DNA of 64,000 nucleotides from Lycium barbarum. Its lineage: Eukaryota; Streptophyta; Magnoliopsida; Solanales; Solanaceae. The stretch spans positions 92,716,321-92,780,320 of the forward strand of contig NC_083341.1 of NCBI RefSeq assembly GCF_019175385.1. Direction: 5' to 3'. Position numbers and translations under genes: made by a program. A model generated the notes under the pieces. The model had not been told where the DNA came from, ran no database searches, and saw nothing but the letters and a program-made list of their open reading frames with translations. Of this stretch, positions 46,078 to 57,180 are shown piece by piece. The number at the start of each line of letters is the position of its first letter. Positions within the stretch are counted from its first letter, which is position 1.

Positions 46078-47339
46078 CACATTTCACAATTTCACTCCAA
46101 TTTCTCCATAATTATGGTCATAATTCATTATTGCATTTTCTCACATATAATACTTATTCCATGTTCTAAATGTCGCTCACTTTTTATACAACTTTATCCA
46201 TATCATATATCAACTCCAAACATTCATAACGACATTCACGATATTCCAAGCAACCATCATCATCTATCTATTTTATCCACATTTCACAATTTCACTCTAA
46301 TTTCTCCATAATCATGGTCATAATTCATTATTGCATTTTCTCACATATAATACTTATTCCATGTTCTAAATGTAGCTCACAACATACTTACAATCACAAC
46401 ATACCAATATTCATAATTCACCCCAAACTACTACTCAATAATGACATTATTCACACATTCATGACCCATTTTCTATATCCTTCTACAATCCAAGTATTTC
46501 AACTTTCAAATACCTTAAACAATATGGAAACACCATAAAACTTACCTTATATAGCGTAGAAGAAAGTTTTGGATGATAATCATTCACTTGAAGAAAAACC
46601 CTAGCTTCAATCCAAAGAGTTTTCTTGACTCCAAGAAATCCTAGAGAGCTTCTTGCATTTGATTTCCTTGGTTTGATGAAGTTTGATCATAAACTTCTCT
46701 TCAGTTCTTGTGGATGAAGAATAGAAAAGGTTCTAGAGTGTTCTTGAGGTGTAAGGTGAAAATGAAATGAAATAATTAAACTTGGGGCCCTTTATATAAA
46801 ACTCGTAATCTGACCCGTCAAGGATATACGGACCAACATACGGTCCGTATCTTTTATACGGGCCGTACGGTCCGTATCTTTTATACGGGCCGTATGTCTG
46901 GCCGTATGTATGGTTCAGTGAGGGTTTCCCATCTAGGCTAAATATACGGCCTAACATACGGCCATTATAATTTATACGGCCAGTATGTTGGGCCATATAA
47001 TGCCCAGCTGTTCCGATTTCGTTCTTGTCGACTCGTTTGATCTCCAATCCTTATGGAACCTTCTTGACACTCGATTAACACCTCATTAGAAATCCAAGGG
47101 ACGTTATGCTCTTCTCCAAAGCATCATTAAATCATCATTGACTCGTTACTCATAATTATTTCTGATACATAACGTATACCTTGCCTTTCTTGGCAACTTT
47201 CTTCCCTTGCCTCGAATGTCTTTGAAATCTCATTTAAAATCATCAAATGCCATTTCTTTGTTATCAAGACATCGCATAAGTTGTACTCTTCGTCAGTCTA
47301 TTCACTGTGCATGAACTAAAAAATTTCTAAGGTGTAACA
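46078..47339 (-). repeat. N1 5' LTR, second part
   Basis: It resumes within the LTR. It has a 103-bp segment twice (46078-46180 and 46278-46380) that occurs once in the 3' LTR. The TATA box complement is at 46791-46800, the palindrome array at about 46825-46990 (with a 28-bp unit duplicated), and the end at gtgtaaca 47339. Confidence 0.9.
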
Positions 47340-47344
47340 AATTG
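47340..47344. repeat. Target site duplication of N1 (right)
   Basis: AATTG, matching 7622-7626. Confidence 0.9.
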
Positions 47345-49523
47345 GTTTTGGAAAGAGAGTTGAGTACGGTGAAATCCTGCTACTTCAAGGTATGTTATTC
47401 ATCCTATTCCCATGTTTAAGTGATCTAAAGGTTTAGTGACTCTTATTAAGGAGGGAATCTAAAGTAGAGAAGCCATAGATGTTGAGGTAAAGAAGATAAC
47501 TATAGATGAATTTGGAAAGAGGATTTTGGAGGAATTGGGGATGGAATTGAACATAATTTCTTGATTATGATATATTGGGTGTTGTTATTGGTGGTTGGGC
47601 ATTGTTTTCCCATATAGTGGAAGTTGATAAAATAGGGGAAGTGCTGCCCAAATTGCGTTAGCTTTTTAGTTGTTCTAGTTTGAGCTAAAGCATGTTTTCA
47701 AGACTAATGTTGTACGAATCCTCTTGAATGTAGAGTTGCAAGCTTTGGCGGAAAATGTTTGGTCATTAAGAAGACGTCAAGGTATGTGAGGCTAACCCCT
47801 TCTTTCTAAAGGCATGATTCCTATGTCATGCTTCCACATGTGCTATCCATATCGTCCTCATTCCCAAAATGCTAGAAGTTCATGATTCTTAAAATCCTTA
47901 TCATGCTATAGGTTAATGTCCCCTATGATGAGAACGATAGTGATGATGAATCCATTGAAAAGTTTATGGGTTGATGCTATTAAATGACTATTAAGCTTAT
48001 TTCTTAATATTCCTGATTCCACCATCCTACTCTTACGATCATTCCACGTTTGGTGGTACCAAGCCTAACGTTCTAGATGTTTTCATGAGATGATTGAGCA
48101 TACTAGATGATTCTTTATTCAATTTATGACAATTGGCCTCATTTTATGTTAATGCTTCCTCAAAGTGCAATATGATGATGTTGGTGATTATGATGACGAT
48201 TTAAATTCTAAAAATGCCAAAGCTTAAGTTTTAATGTTCTCATGATACTATTGAGCTTATAATAATATTTCTAATCGTATTCATTACTGTTAATCTCATC
48301 TTATGTAATTGTTCTTTCAAGGTGAGATGAAGACATAACTCCTTATTGTGGACTCATTAAAGATGTCTGAGATATCCTATTCTTAGAAATGCTAGAACTT
48401 ATGACTTTCAAGATTCTTAAGATGATGTTGATAAAAGATCTCCGTAGAGATCATAGTGATCATGACGGAATATACCGAGCCTTGTTATGGCCGGCTACGA
48501 ATGTGACAAATGTAATGCATATAATACTATCGAGCCTTGTTATGGCCGAGTACAGATATGATGTGATTGATACCGAGCTTAGATAGCCGGGTACGATAGC
48601 TAGTGCATGCATACCACTGCAGTTGGGTACGGATGTTACCGAGCCTCACTAGAGGGCCGGGTACGAGAATAACCGAACCTTACTATGGTTGGGTACAGAT
48701 AATGCTGAGCCTAGACGGCCAGGTACAGTGTTGTATAAGTAAGTATGTGAATTATGAAATGCTTCTTCTAGAAGAAAAAAAAAGATAAGTAAGTATGAGG
48801 AAGGTCTCAAAAGGTATTATGACTTATATATGCTCTTTTACCTTATGTTATTCATCATGCGCCTACAGAGGCATTATCAGATATATAGATTTATAGTCAT
48901 GCTTACAGATACTGGTTCATACAAATCTATGTGGGAAATCAGTGACATTTGAGTTTCAGATACCATTCATGCTTCTTATGCTTGTGCTTATATTACTTTT
49001 ATGCTTTACATGCTCAGTACATTATTCGTACTAACGTCATTTCTTTTGTGGACACTGCGTTCATGCCCGCAAGTAGGCAGAGTGACCGACTGGATCCGTA
49101 GGAGCTTTATCAGCAAATTCTCAGGAGCACTCCACTTACTTCGGAGTTGCAGGTTTTGCGTATTATTCTTTTGTACACATGTTGGGGATGGCGGGGCCCT
49201 GTCCCTTCCTTATGATTCCTAGTACTCCAGACAGAGGCTCATAGACATGTGTGGATAGTTAGAAGTTTCATGACCAAACTAGTGTATATCTCGTATCTCG
49301 TACGTAGCCTTGTCGGCTTGTAAATATGTATATATGTTCATGAGATGAATTTGTTGACGATTGTATAGATGAGCTTCGTTTCAAGAATTCATGCCCGTTC
49401 AGGCTATGTTAATAGTGAGTTAGAAATATAGTCCACCGAGTTATGGTTATATGAAATATGACAGGTGGTGCTCGGTAGGTTAGTTTCAGGTTTTTGTCAT
49501 GGCCCTCTGGTTGGGTCATGACA
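47345..49523 (+). repeat. 3' LTR of the 6885 element, second part
   Basis: It continues 7626 after removal of N1. It has the AGGTATGT motif (47779-47817), GCCGGGTACG-type repeats (about 48475-48735), a decayed two-hairpin element (49014-49050) and ends GGGTCATGACA at 49523. No primer site follows, as expected for a 3' LTR. Confidence 0.87.
49014..49034 (+). other. HP1 of the LTR two-hairpin element (6885 LTR)
   Basis: TCAGTAC-7 nt-GTACTAA, with one mismatch; HP2 downstream is degenerate. Confidence 0.6.
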
Positions 49524-51639
49524 GTTGGGGCGGAGCATCTATATTTTTAATAGCTTGATTTTAAAAGGGACGGCAGGCTAGGTCGGACTAGCTATCGTTG
49601 TCTGCCCCTTGCTGGGGGATGCAAAAAGCTCGGGTGGCCCTAACTCGGTCTTTAATTCCTTCTAACTCGGTAAATGTCAATTATAACTGAAAATCCCCCA
49701 CGTACAACTATGGGACACAACTGACCAAGGATGATTAGGAAATGAATTGAGGAAAGTCGGTAACATCCAAACGAGTCATTTCTGACCCCTTTTTATGATC
49801 TCTGTGACCCTTCATATGGGTTATCTACAGTCCTAATTGTCATATAAATGGGAGTATCATGCATAATGGAGAATTTAGATGTACTATTCCTTTAAGTGTG
49901 ATTATGTTGCCTGAAGATAGTTCTTATACTTGAAAGTAGGTATGTATGGATACTTCATGTTAGTGTCACTATAGTGTTGCCACAAATGTGTTGGAGGTGC
50001 ATGTTTGTTTGAACAAAGGTTCAGTCCTGTCTTTGAGATTAGATTATGCTTTTCGTTTGATGATTCTTGTCCTAAGAAATTGTTGCTATAAAAGGAGGAT
50101 ATATACATAGTTATATAGCCATATAAAGTCTTTATTCATCTGGGTGTATAATGTTATGTATACTGAGGATACTCTTACTATATCACATTTAGGGCTATTG
50201 AGTATGAGCATGGGTACTAACTACTAATTAATTGGGCTTTTTAATTCCTGAAAATTTTCCCTTAATTGTCATATTGGACCTCCTCTTTTACGTTCATATA
50301 CCTGTGAGTTTTCGGCTTGTTTTCAATGTTGTTTCACTCCAACTTGGTTTCGATAATTTCTTATCAATATATTTGGGCCTGTTTCTTCTGTGTTTTATAT
50401 CAATTATTTACATACATGTATGAATTTGAACTGTTCTATTTGTATATGACTATGTGATTATCGTGTGTACGACTTTTAGTTTATATTAAATGAGTTAATA
50501 TGTCTAGGAGCTCTCTAACCGAGTTTTTCTTTTTCACCATTTGTTTTAGCATGGAATCTTCTTGGGCAACTCGAGTAATTCTACATGAAACTTGTTAGGC
50601 AAAAATCCCAACAACACTTCTATTGATCGAGTCCGCAAAAATTAAATTAACTGAAGGCCCAGCCATGGGTTAAAAGGGCAACTTGTGGGCTTTGGTAGGC
50701 CAACTAGCTTAACTCTTCTCCTTTTCCATTTGTATTTTATAAGTTTATATGTATCTGTATATGTTAACAATATACTTGTATAAATATTGGAACCCCACGG
50801 TTAGGACTTAGAAGCTCCGCGTAGATAAGCCAAGGATTTCTCAAATGATTTTCAAACTAACTTAGTAAAGATAGATGATGTATGAAAATGGATAAATGGA
50901 TTTCAGCAAAGTGATTGAAACTGGAAATGGATATACGACATAAATAGTTGTATGCGGACGTGCGAATTTTGAACAAAAAATGGGATCGTTTTTTAACCTT
51001 ATAACATTGGGCCAAAAAAATTGAAACTTCATTCCTAATAAGTTGGCTGATTTCTATAAAAACAAAGGCTGATTTCTTTTCCCAAAAAATGGTTGGAAGT
51101 TGCAAGGAAAAACTGATTTTCACAAAACCTTTAGCTCAGGGTCTTTTATAAACCTTTTGGGCCTAAAGCCCAAACCTTAACTTATAAAAACAAGAAGAAA
51201 TATACTTGAGCTTTTATTTGGGGTAAAGGCTTTTAGAGTTAGGATGACCTTAAAATTGGACTAAGATACTGAATTACAAAACTCCCTTTTTTTAAACTTA
51301 TGAAACTACGATATATTTACGAAGAAAATATACCTAAATCATTTTTTCTCAAATTTTATAAGGACTAAAAGGACATCACATTGGAGCAAATTAGCGGAAC
51401 TCTACTTAAGAGAAATCTTACGTGTGTTTTGGTTCGGAAATTCAATGACTTCAACTTTTATACATATTCTCAAAGGAAACCCAACTCTATTTCCCTAAAT
51501 AAAAGATTTTTGCAAAAAATGAGTTATGATATGTTACGACGGTTTTACAAGAAAGAAAATCCTTTTTGCAAATAATCATAGTTAATCACACATTGAAGCT
51601 TAGAATTGTTGCAAATAATCATAGTTAATCACACATCGA
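49524..51639. other. Unassigned intergenic DNA
   Basis: I see no gene, LTR end or coding motif on either strand. It is AT-rich. A 28-bp direct repeat occurs at 51566-51593 and 51609-51636, just before element C sequence begins. It could be an old decayed element or true flanking DNA. Confidence 0.55.
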
Positions 51640-53688
51640 ATCAGATTTGTGGATAATTCTTGAGCTAAATCAACAATTAATGATTGGGTAATGATTACCC
51701 AGGATTCAATTTGATATTCTACTCGTGAATTTCTCGTTTTGCCCTTGTGGGCCTATTACCCCAATTTCTAAGGCTAAAATGGACCTAATTGATATCATAG
51801 CAATATTAGTATCATTATTCATGATTTATAATTAAGAATTTGATTATGCTTAGACTACTTTGGTTCTGAACTTCAGAGGAAGGGCAAGGCGATAGAGTGA
51901 CTTGTTGGTGTTGCGGTTCGGCGGTCCAGGTAGGTTATGGTTTACCTTTGATAAGACTTAGTGTAGTGAATCACATATTTAGATTATGATGTCGGAGACA
52001 GCATGTGAACCTTCGGGTGTGAAATTGGGATGGATATAGCCTTAGGTTGGGCCCTGATGGGTGTTGAGACTAGCCACCCAGTTATATGTGTTTGACTATT
52101 TAATTGTGTTGGCTTGATGCCATGTGTATTTGGTAGATAACAAATGTCGCTTGTTGTCCTGATTCGGATACGATTGACATACCCGTTGTTGGTATTTTTA
52201 CTTTGATATATTATTGGCGTACCCACTGTTGGTACTTGAGATTATTGATATATTATTGGCGTATCCGTTGTTGGTACTTGATTTATATATGTTGGCATAC
52301 CCACTATTGGTATTGTGATGTGATGCATTTTTGGCGTACCCCATTGAGATACTTGTGATATTGAGCTTACTGGTTCATGATTGACATGTGCATTGCACGC
52401 ATTGTCTTATAAATATCATGCATGGCCGATATTCGATGATGATCCGGTATCTTGATTGAGCGAAACTGATATTTGATAAACTGTTTCACTTGTGTGATTG
52501 TGAAAAAGGCCGATGCCTAAAGATCCCTTTCGAAATCGTTGTTTATGTGGAACTGGCACTTGATAAACTCTTTTACTTGAGTGATTTTAAGGAGGCCGAT
52601 GTCCGAGGTTCAATTCCGAAATCGTTGATTTATGAAACAGATATTTGAAAACTCTTTTGAGTGATTGTGAGGAGGCCGATGTCCGATGGTTATATTCGGG
52701 CATCACTGCTGCATGGCCAATTTCGATGTTATTCCAGAATCGATTGTAGTGCATGGACTCCGCGGGTCCCCCAGAGTGGTGCCGGTGAGACTCCCCTTGT
52801 GAGTAATTAGCTAGGGTCCCGTCTGTATGTTTGGCAAAGATCCCGGATGTGTGGCACTTAGAGTTCGCGAGTCACACTGGGTTTTGCTACCGAGACGACG
52901 ATATTTCCCTCCGGAGTGCATGTGTACACCTCATTTGCATAGCATGGCATGTCATCACATTCATACCATTATTGCACTGCATTGTATTATGACTTGAGTA
53001 AGATGTCGTGATGACTGTATTGTAATGATTGTGTTTTTGATGATTGGACTGTGATGATTCTATTGTGATGATCATTTCAGGAGTAGATATACTCAGACTT
53101 ATTATATTGGGGTTAGATACTTGCATATGTGTTGATGGATACTCGGTTATGATCATACTGTTTCATGCGTGGTTGGTTTACTTGTTTATCTGTGTTATTT
53201 TCTTAATTGTATTAACTATGCTTAGTCAGCCTATGATGCCTACCAGTACTACCGTTTGTACTGACATGAACTTGCTGCATTCTTTTATGAATGCAGATTA
53301 TCAGGCCGCATCTACTTCTCAGACTCGTGGCTGATCGACCCCTTAGCTTCTACTTGAGTTTTCCAGGGTGAGCATGTTGTCTGCTGACCTTGATGAATCT
53401 TCTATTGCTTATGTCTTATTTTTCACTCAAGACATGATTTGAGACATTTTATGTATTATTATTAAGACCTTAGTATTCGGATTTAGATGCTCTTGTATGA
53501 CCAGACCAGATATTGGGGTGGATTCATTTACATCCGTAATTATCTATATTATATTATACTGTGAGACTTACGTCATTTTACTTCTTCCGCTATTATTTTT
53601 AATGATTGTAAATGTTACGTTAAGGGTTCACCTATCGAGGTGGGAAGGGTAGGTGCCCGCATGACCTAGGCTAAAATGGGTCGTGACA
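51640..53688 (+). repeat. Element C 5' LTR, left-truncated
   Basis: From about 51640 it matches the 3' LTR at about 59430 on. It contains small GTACC-7 nt-GGTAC hairpin repeats (about 52180-52335) and roughly 85-bp GGCCGATG repeats (about 52430-52700), and ends GGGTCGTGACA at 53688. Confidence 0.88.
53244..53295 (+). other. LTR two-hairpin element (element C)
   Basis: HP1 is CAGTAC-8 nt-GTACTG (53244-53263). HP2 is TGCATTC-6 nt-GAATGCA (53276-53295). The HP2 stem sequence is entirely different from the other families but is a perfect hairpin at the same place. Confidence 0.72.
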
Positions 53689-53691
53689 AGT

Positions 53692-53703
53692 TGGTATCAG
53701 AGC
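53692..53703 (+). other. Primer binding site of element C
   Basis: TGGTATCAGAGC, three bases after the LTR end. Confidence 0.95.
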
Positions 53704-53750
53704 CCTAGGTTACCCGATATTTAATACAAGAGCGTCTCTAATAGAGTCTC

Positions 53751-53784
53751 GCGGATCAGTATGACGAGCTCCGTACTTATCTGC
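53751..53784 (+). ncRNA. Leader hairpin, dimerisation-like (element C)
   Basis: The lower stem is GCGGAT/ATCTGC (one wobble), with a 1x1 internal loop, the upper stem AGTATG/CGTACT (one wobble) and the 8-nt loop ACGAGCTC ending in the palindrome GAGCTC. It starts 47 nt after the primer site. The stems share no sequence with the other lineage. Confidence 0.75.
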
Positions 53785-53901
53785 GACAGGTTTTGGGACA
53801 TTTGGCAAATCTCATCTTTTTTCTATTGATTGTGCTACTTTATTCAAATTGGTATCTGGTAGGACCGAATTGGTATCTGACTCTTATCTCTTCTATCACA
53901 G

Positions 53902-55230
53902 ATGGTAAGGACTCAAGCTACTATGGCCTGAGGTCAGGTACCAGAGCCCACAACTAGGACTGGCACCCGAGGGCGCGCTACAGTCAGAGGACGCGGGGCT
54001 GCCCCAGCCAGGGGTAGAGCTCCAACGGTGGGCCAGCGATGAGAGAGGTCTCAATCTCCCGAGCCTGAGTACCAGCCGGGTAGAGACCAGACTGTAAGGG
54101 ATGGTGTGCCTCCAGTACGGACACTACCTGAGGTTACCTCTGACCAGGCCGTGCATGACACTATGGCTAGGATCCTACTTCATCTTAATGCCCAGCAGGA
54201 GGCAGCCTGTGTTACTACACCTGGCGGGGGTTCACATACAAGGGTTGGGGCACAGACCCTTGAGCAGGGACCCACACGGGTTGTACATCCTGCCGCAGCT
54301 ATGGCTCCCTGCATTGATACTATACCTGCCTCTGGTGAGGATATTAAGACCATGGATGGCACCATTATGACTGCTGCGGATTAGGACCTGGTGGGAAGGT
54401 TTAGGAAGTTAGAGCTGCCGAGGTTCTCTGGTACTTCGTCTGAGGATGCCTATGAGTTTATTCATGATATGCATGAGTTGCTGCACTGTATGGGGTTAGT
54501 GGAGACCCACGACATTGATTATATGTCATACCAGTTTCACAGTGACGCGAAGACGTGGCAGAGGTATTTCGTGGCATGCAGACCTGAGGATTCTCCTCTG
54601 TTGACTTGGTCTCAGTTCTACGGGCCTTCCTTGAGAAGTATGTGCCCCGATCCTTGAGACAGGCTCGTAGGGAGCAGTTTCTACACCATGAACGGAAGGT
54701 CATGTCCTTGGAGTTTTATGTGACCCGTTTCCTCTATTTGGCCCGATAATCTACTCCGTTGATTCCTACCGAGGCTGATAGGATCAAGCGCTTTGTTGGA
54801 GGACTAGTGGGCTCTCTACCAATTCCTTTCCTTTAGATGGAGTCTATGGGGTCTTCTTTCCAGTTCATTATTGAGCATGCTTCGATGGTTGAGGGTGCCC
54901 AGGCCCATTCTTTTAGTGGTGGTAACAAGAGGCCAGGTCAGACTGGAAGCTTTGGGGGTTCTGGTATGAGGGGTGTCGGTCAGTTTTTTAGGCCACCTCA
55001 GCCCTATTCTAGTCGTCTCGTGCATTCGGCATTACCAACTTTCTCTAGTGAGCCACCTAGATAGAGAGCTCGTTCTCTAGACCAGTGGACAGGACTGTTT
55101 CATCCAGGTCTTCAGTTTTCATGTTTCAATACTTGACTCCTCTTACACGTTTCTCTTGTAAGGAGGTTAGGCATATTTCCAAGAGATGTCCCCGACCTAG
55201 GCGAGTTATCAGTCGCCGAGCACTCCTATA
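53902..55230 (+). pseudogene. gag: gag of element C
   Basis: The start ATG at 53902 gives MVRTQAT, then a TGA after nine codons (53929-53931). Downstream: an Arg/Gly-rich N-terminus, then RFRKLELPRFSGTSSEDAYEF (about 54397 on) and the capsid segment YQFHSDAKTWQRYF, a frameshift near 54625, then RREQFLHHERKVMSLEFYV and RIKRFVGG. The zinc knuckle region near 55155-55195 is reduced to CKEVRHISKRC. A TAG at 54382 and other stops occur. It is typical of the Tekay/Del gag but inactive. Confidence 0.88.
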
Positions 55231-55339
55231 TCATCCGGTGGTCGAAGAGGGACTTCTTAAAGAGGAGGTGCTCTGTCAGGCCGTTGTACTTTCCAAGGTT
55301 CTAGAGGTGGGTCCCAGCTTTCTAGAGGTGGTACTCAGA

Positions 55340-55833
55340 GTGTGAGAGGGGGATCCCAGACTGGGCATGGTGGAGCCTATTGTTACTCATTTCCTTGTAG
55401 GCTCGAGGTAGAGGCCTCAGATGCTGTGATCTCAGGTACCATTTCTGTCCTTCATAGAGCAGCATCTGTGTTATTTGATCCTGGATCCACTTATTCGTAT
55501 GTATCTGCATTTCATGTCGTTTGTCGGGACTTACCCTGTGATAGCATAGATATACCTGTTCATGTGTCTACTCTAGTAAGATATTCTGTGGTTGTTGATC
55601 GAGTCTACCGATCTTGTTTAGTTACTTTTATGGGGTATGATACCTGGGTAGATTTGATGATTCTAGATATCGTGGACTTTGATATTACATTGGGTATGTC
55701 CTGGTTTTCTCTTTATCATGCGATCTTGGACTGTCACGCCAAGACAATCAATTTAGCCATGCCAGGCATCCCTAGGCTTGAGTGGAGAGGTACTCCTAGT
55801 CCCGCTCCGAAGAAGATTATTTCCTTCCTTTGA
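55340..55833 (+). pseudogene. Protease of element C
   Basis: One open stretch holds LFDPGSTYSYVSAFH with the active-site Asp at 55477, then VDRVYRSCLVTF and LDIVDFDITLGMSW. It ends at a TGA (55831-55833). The domain is complete and cleaves the polyprotein in active relatives. Confidence 0.88.
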
Positions 55834-55869
55834 GCGAAGAAATTAGTAAGTAAGGGGTGCTAAGCATAT

Positions 55870-56494
55870 TTGGCGCATGTTCGTGATACGACTGTTGCAT
55901 CTCCATCTCTTGAGTATATTCCTATTGTGACCGAGTTCGCGGAGGTATTTCCGTCAGATTTGCCAGGTATGCCACACGATCATCAGTCGAAGATTAGGGC
56001 GGAGGATATTCCGAAGACAGCTTTCCGGACGAGATATGGCCACTATGAGTTTTCTACTGATGTCTTTCGGGCGTTCCAATTCCCCAGCTGCATTTATGAC
56101 CTTAATGAATAGCATCTTTAGACCGTTCCTTGATTCTTTTGTGATTGTGTTTATTGATGACATCTTGGTGTATTCCAAGAGTAGAGTGGAGCATGAGAGC
56201 CATCTTCGTACAGTCCTTGGGTTGTTGAAGAAACATAGCCTATTTGCGAAATTTTCTAAGTGTGAGTTCTGGTTAGAGTCTGTGGCATTCTTGTGTCATG
56301 TGGTGTCCAAAGAGGGAATTATGTATCAACCACAGAAGATTGAGGCTGTGAGAGGTGGGGTGAGGCCCACTACTATTATCGAGATTTGTAGTTTTGTGGG
56401 TTTGGCTAGTTATTACCTTCGCTTTATGAAGGGTTTTGCTGCCATTGCTTCGTCTTTGACCAGAATGACTCAGAAGGAAGTTCCCTTCTTTTGA
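55870..56494 (+). pseudogene. Reverse transcriptase of element C, internal deletion
   Basis: [17 protein letters not shown] is followed within a few codons by [21 protein letters not shown]. In element A these two regions are about 120 codons apart, so the RT fingers with the YRQLNK motif and the first catalytic Asp are deleted at about 55985-55995. After a frameshift the FIDD box (Asp pair from 56156) and the thumb ([29 protein letters not shown]) remain. It cannot encode an active polymerase. Confidence 0.9.
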
Positions 56495-57180
56495 CCACAG
56501 CCCCGATCCTAGCCTTACCTGTGGAGGGCAAGGACTTCGCAGTCTATTGTGATACGTCCTGTATGGGTTTTGGTGCGGTGTTGATGCAGAAGGGTAGAGT
56601 GATAGCTTATGCTTCCCGTCAGCTGAAGGTTCATGAGAAGCATTACCCTACCCATGATTTGGAGTTGTTGGCTGTAGTCTTCGCCTTGATGGTTTGGAGG
56701 CATTACTTGTACGGTGTACATTGTGAGGATTTACCGATCACTGTAGCCTTCAGCATATGTTTACCTAGAGAGATCTTAATTCTAGGCAGTGCCGATGCAT
56801 GGAGATCCTGAAGGATTGTGACCTCTTTATTCTGTAACACCCTGGTAAAGCCAATGTGGTGGCTGATGCCTTGAGTCGCAAGGCAGTGAGTATGAGGAGT
56901 TTAGCTCGATTCGTTATTTCCCAGCATCCGTCGGCCATGGAGGTCCAGACTCTGGCCAACAGTTTCATCCGTCTCGACATCTCGACCCCGGGCAGGATTT
57001 TGGCTTGTATTGAGGCGAGATCATCATTATTGGATTTGATCAAGGCTCATCAGTTGAGAAATATCCGAGATAGGGTGTCGAGAGGTGACGCTAAGGAGGC
57101 CGTGATTTATTTCGAGGGCATTATGAGGATTAGAGGACGCGTATGCCTTCCTCGTGTTGGTGACTTGATCTAGTTGATCT
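56491..57180 (+). pseudogene. RNase H and connection of element C
   Basis: [20 protein letters not shown] (Asp at 56551), [20 protein letters not shown] and WRHYLYGV are present, then a frameshifted stretch, then [12 protein letters not shown] (about 56850). The segment between RT and the start of RNase H is shortened. It ends at a TAG near 57172. Confidence 0.87.

Larger units (their letters stand above)
7627..47339 (-). mobile_element. Element N1: non-autonomous LTR retrotransposon with nested insertions
   Basis: It is bounded by TGTCACGAC at 7627 and GTGTAACA at 47339 (complementary LTR ends) with the 5-bp duplication AATTG. Its transcription sense is minus. The 3' LTR is 7627-8845 plus 18644-19873, interrupted by element A. 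The internal region is 19874-24098 plus 35439-35957, interrupted by N2. The 5' LTR is 35958-37253 plus 46078-47339, interrupted by B. Removing the guests gives about 9.8 kb. Coding content is only gag ends, a protease start and an integrase tail. Confidence 0.9.

Noticed and set aside
54101..54370. Alternative 89-residue ORF overlapping the gag of element C
   Set aside because: The frame 54106-54384 carries the gag-like sequence; this is its shadow.
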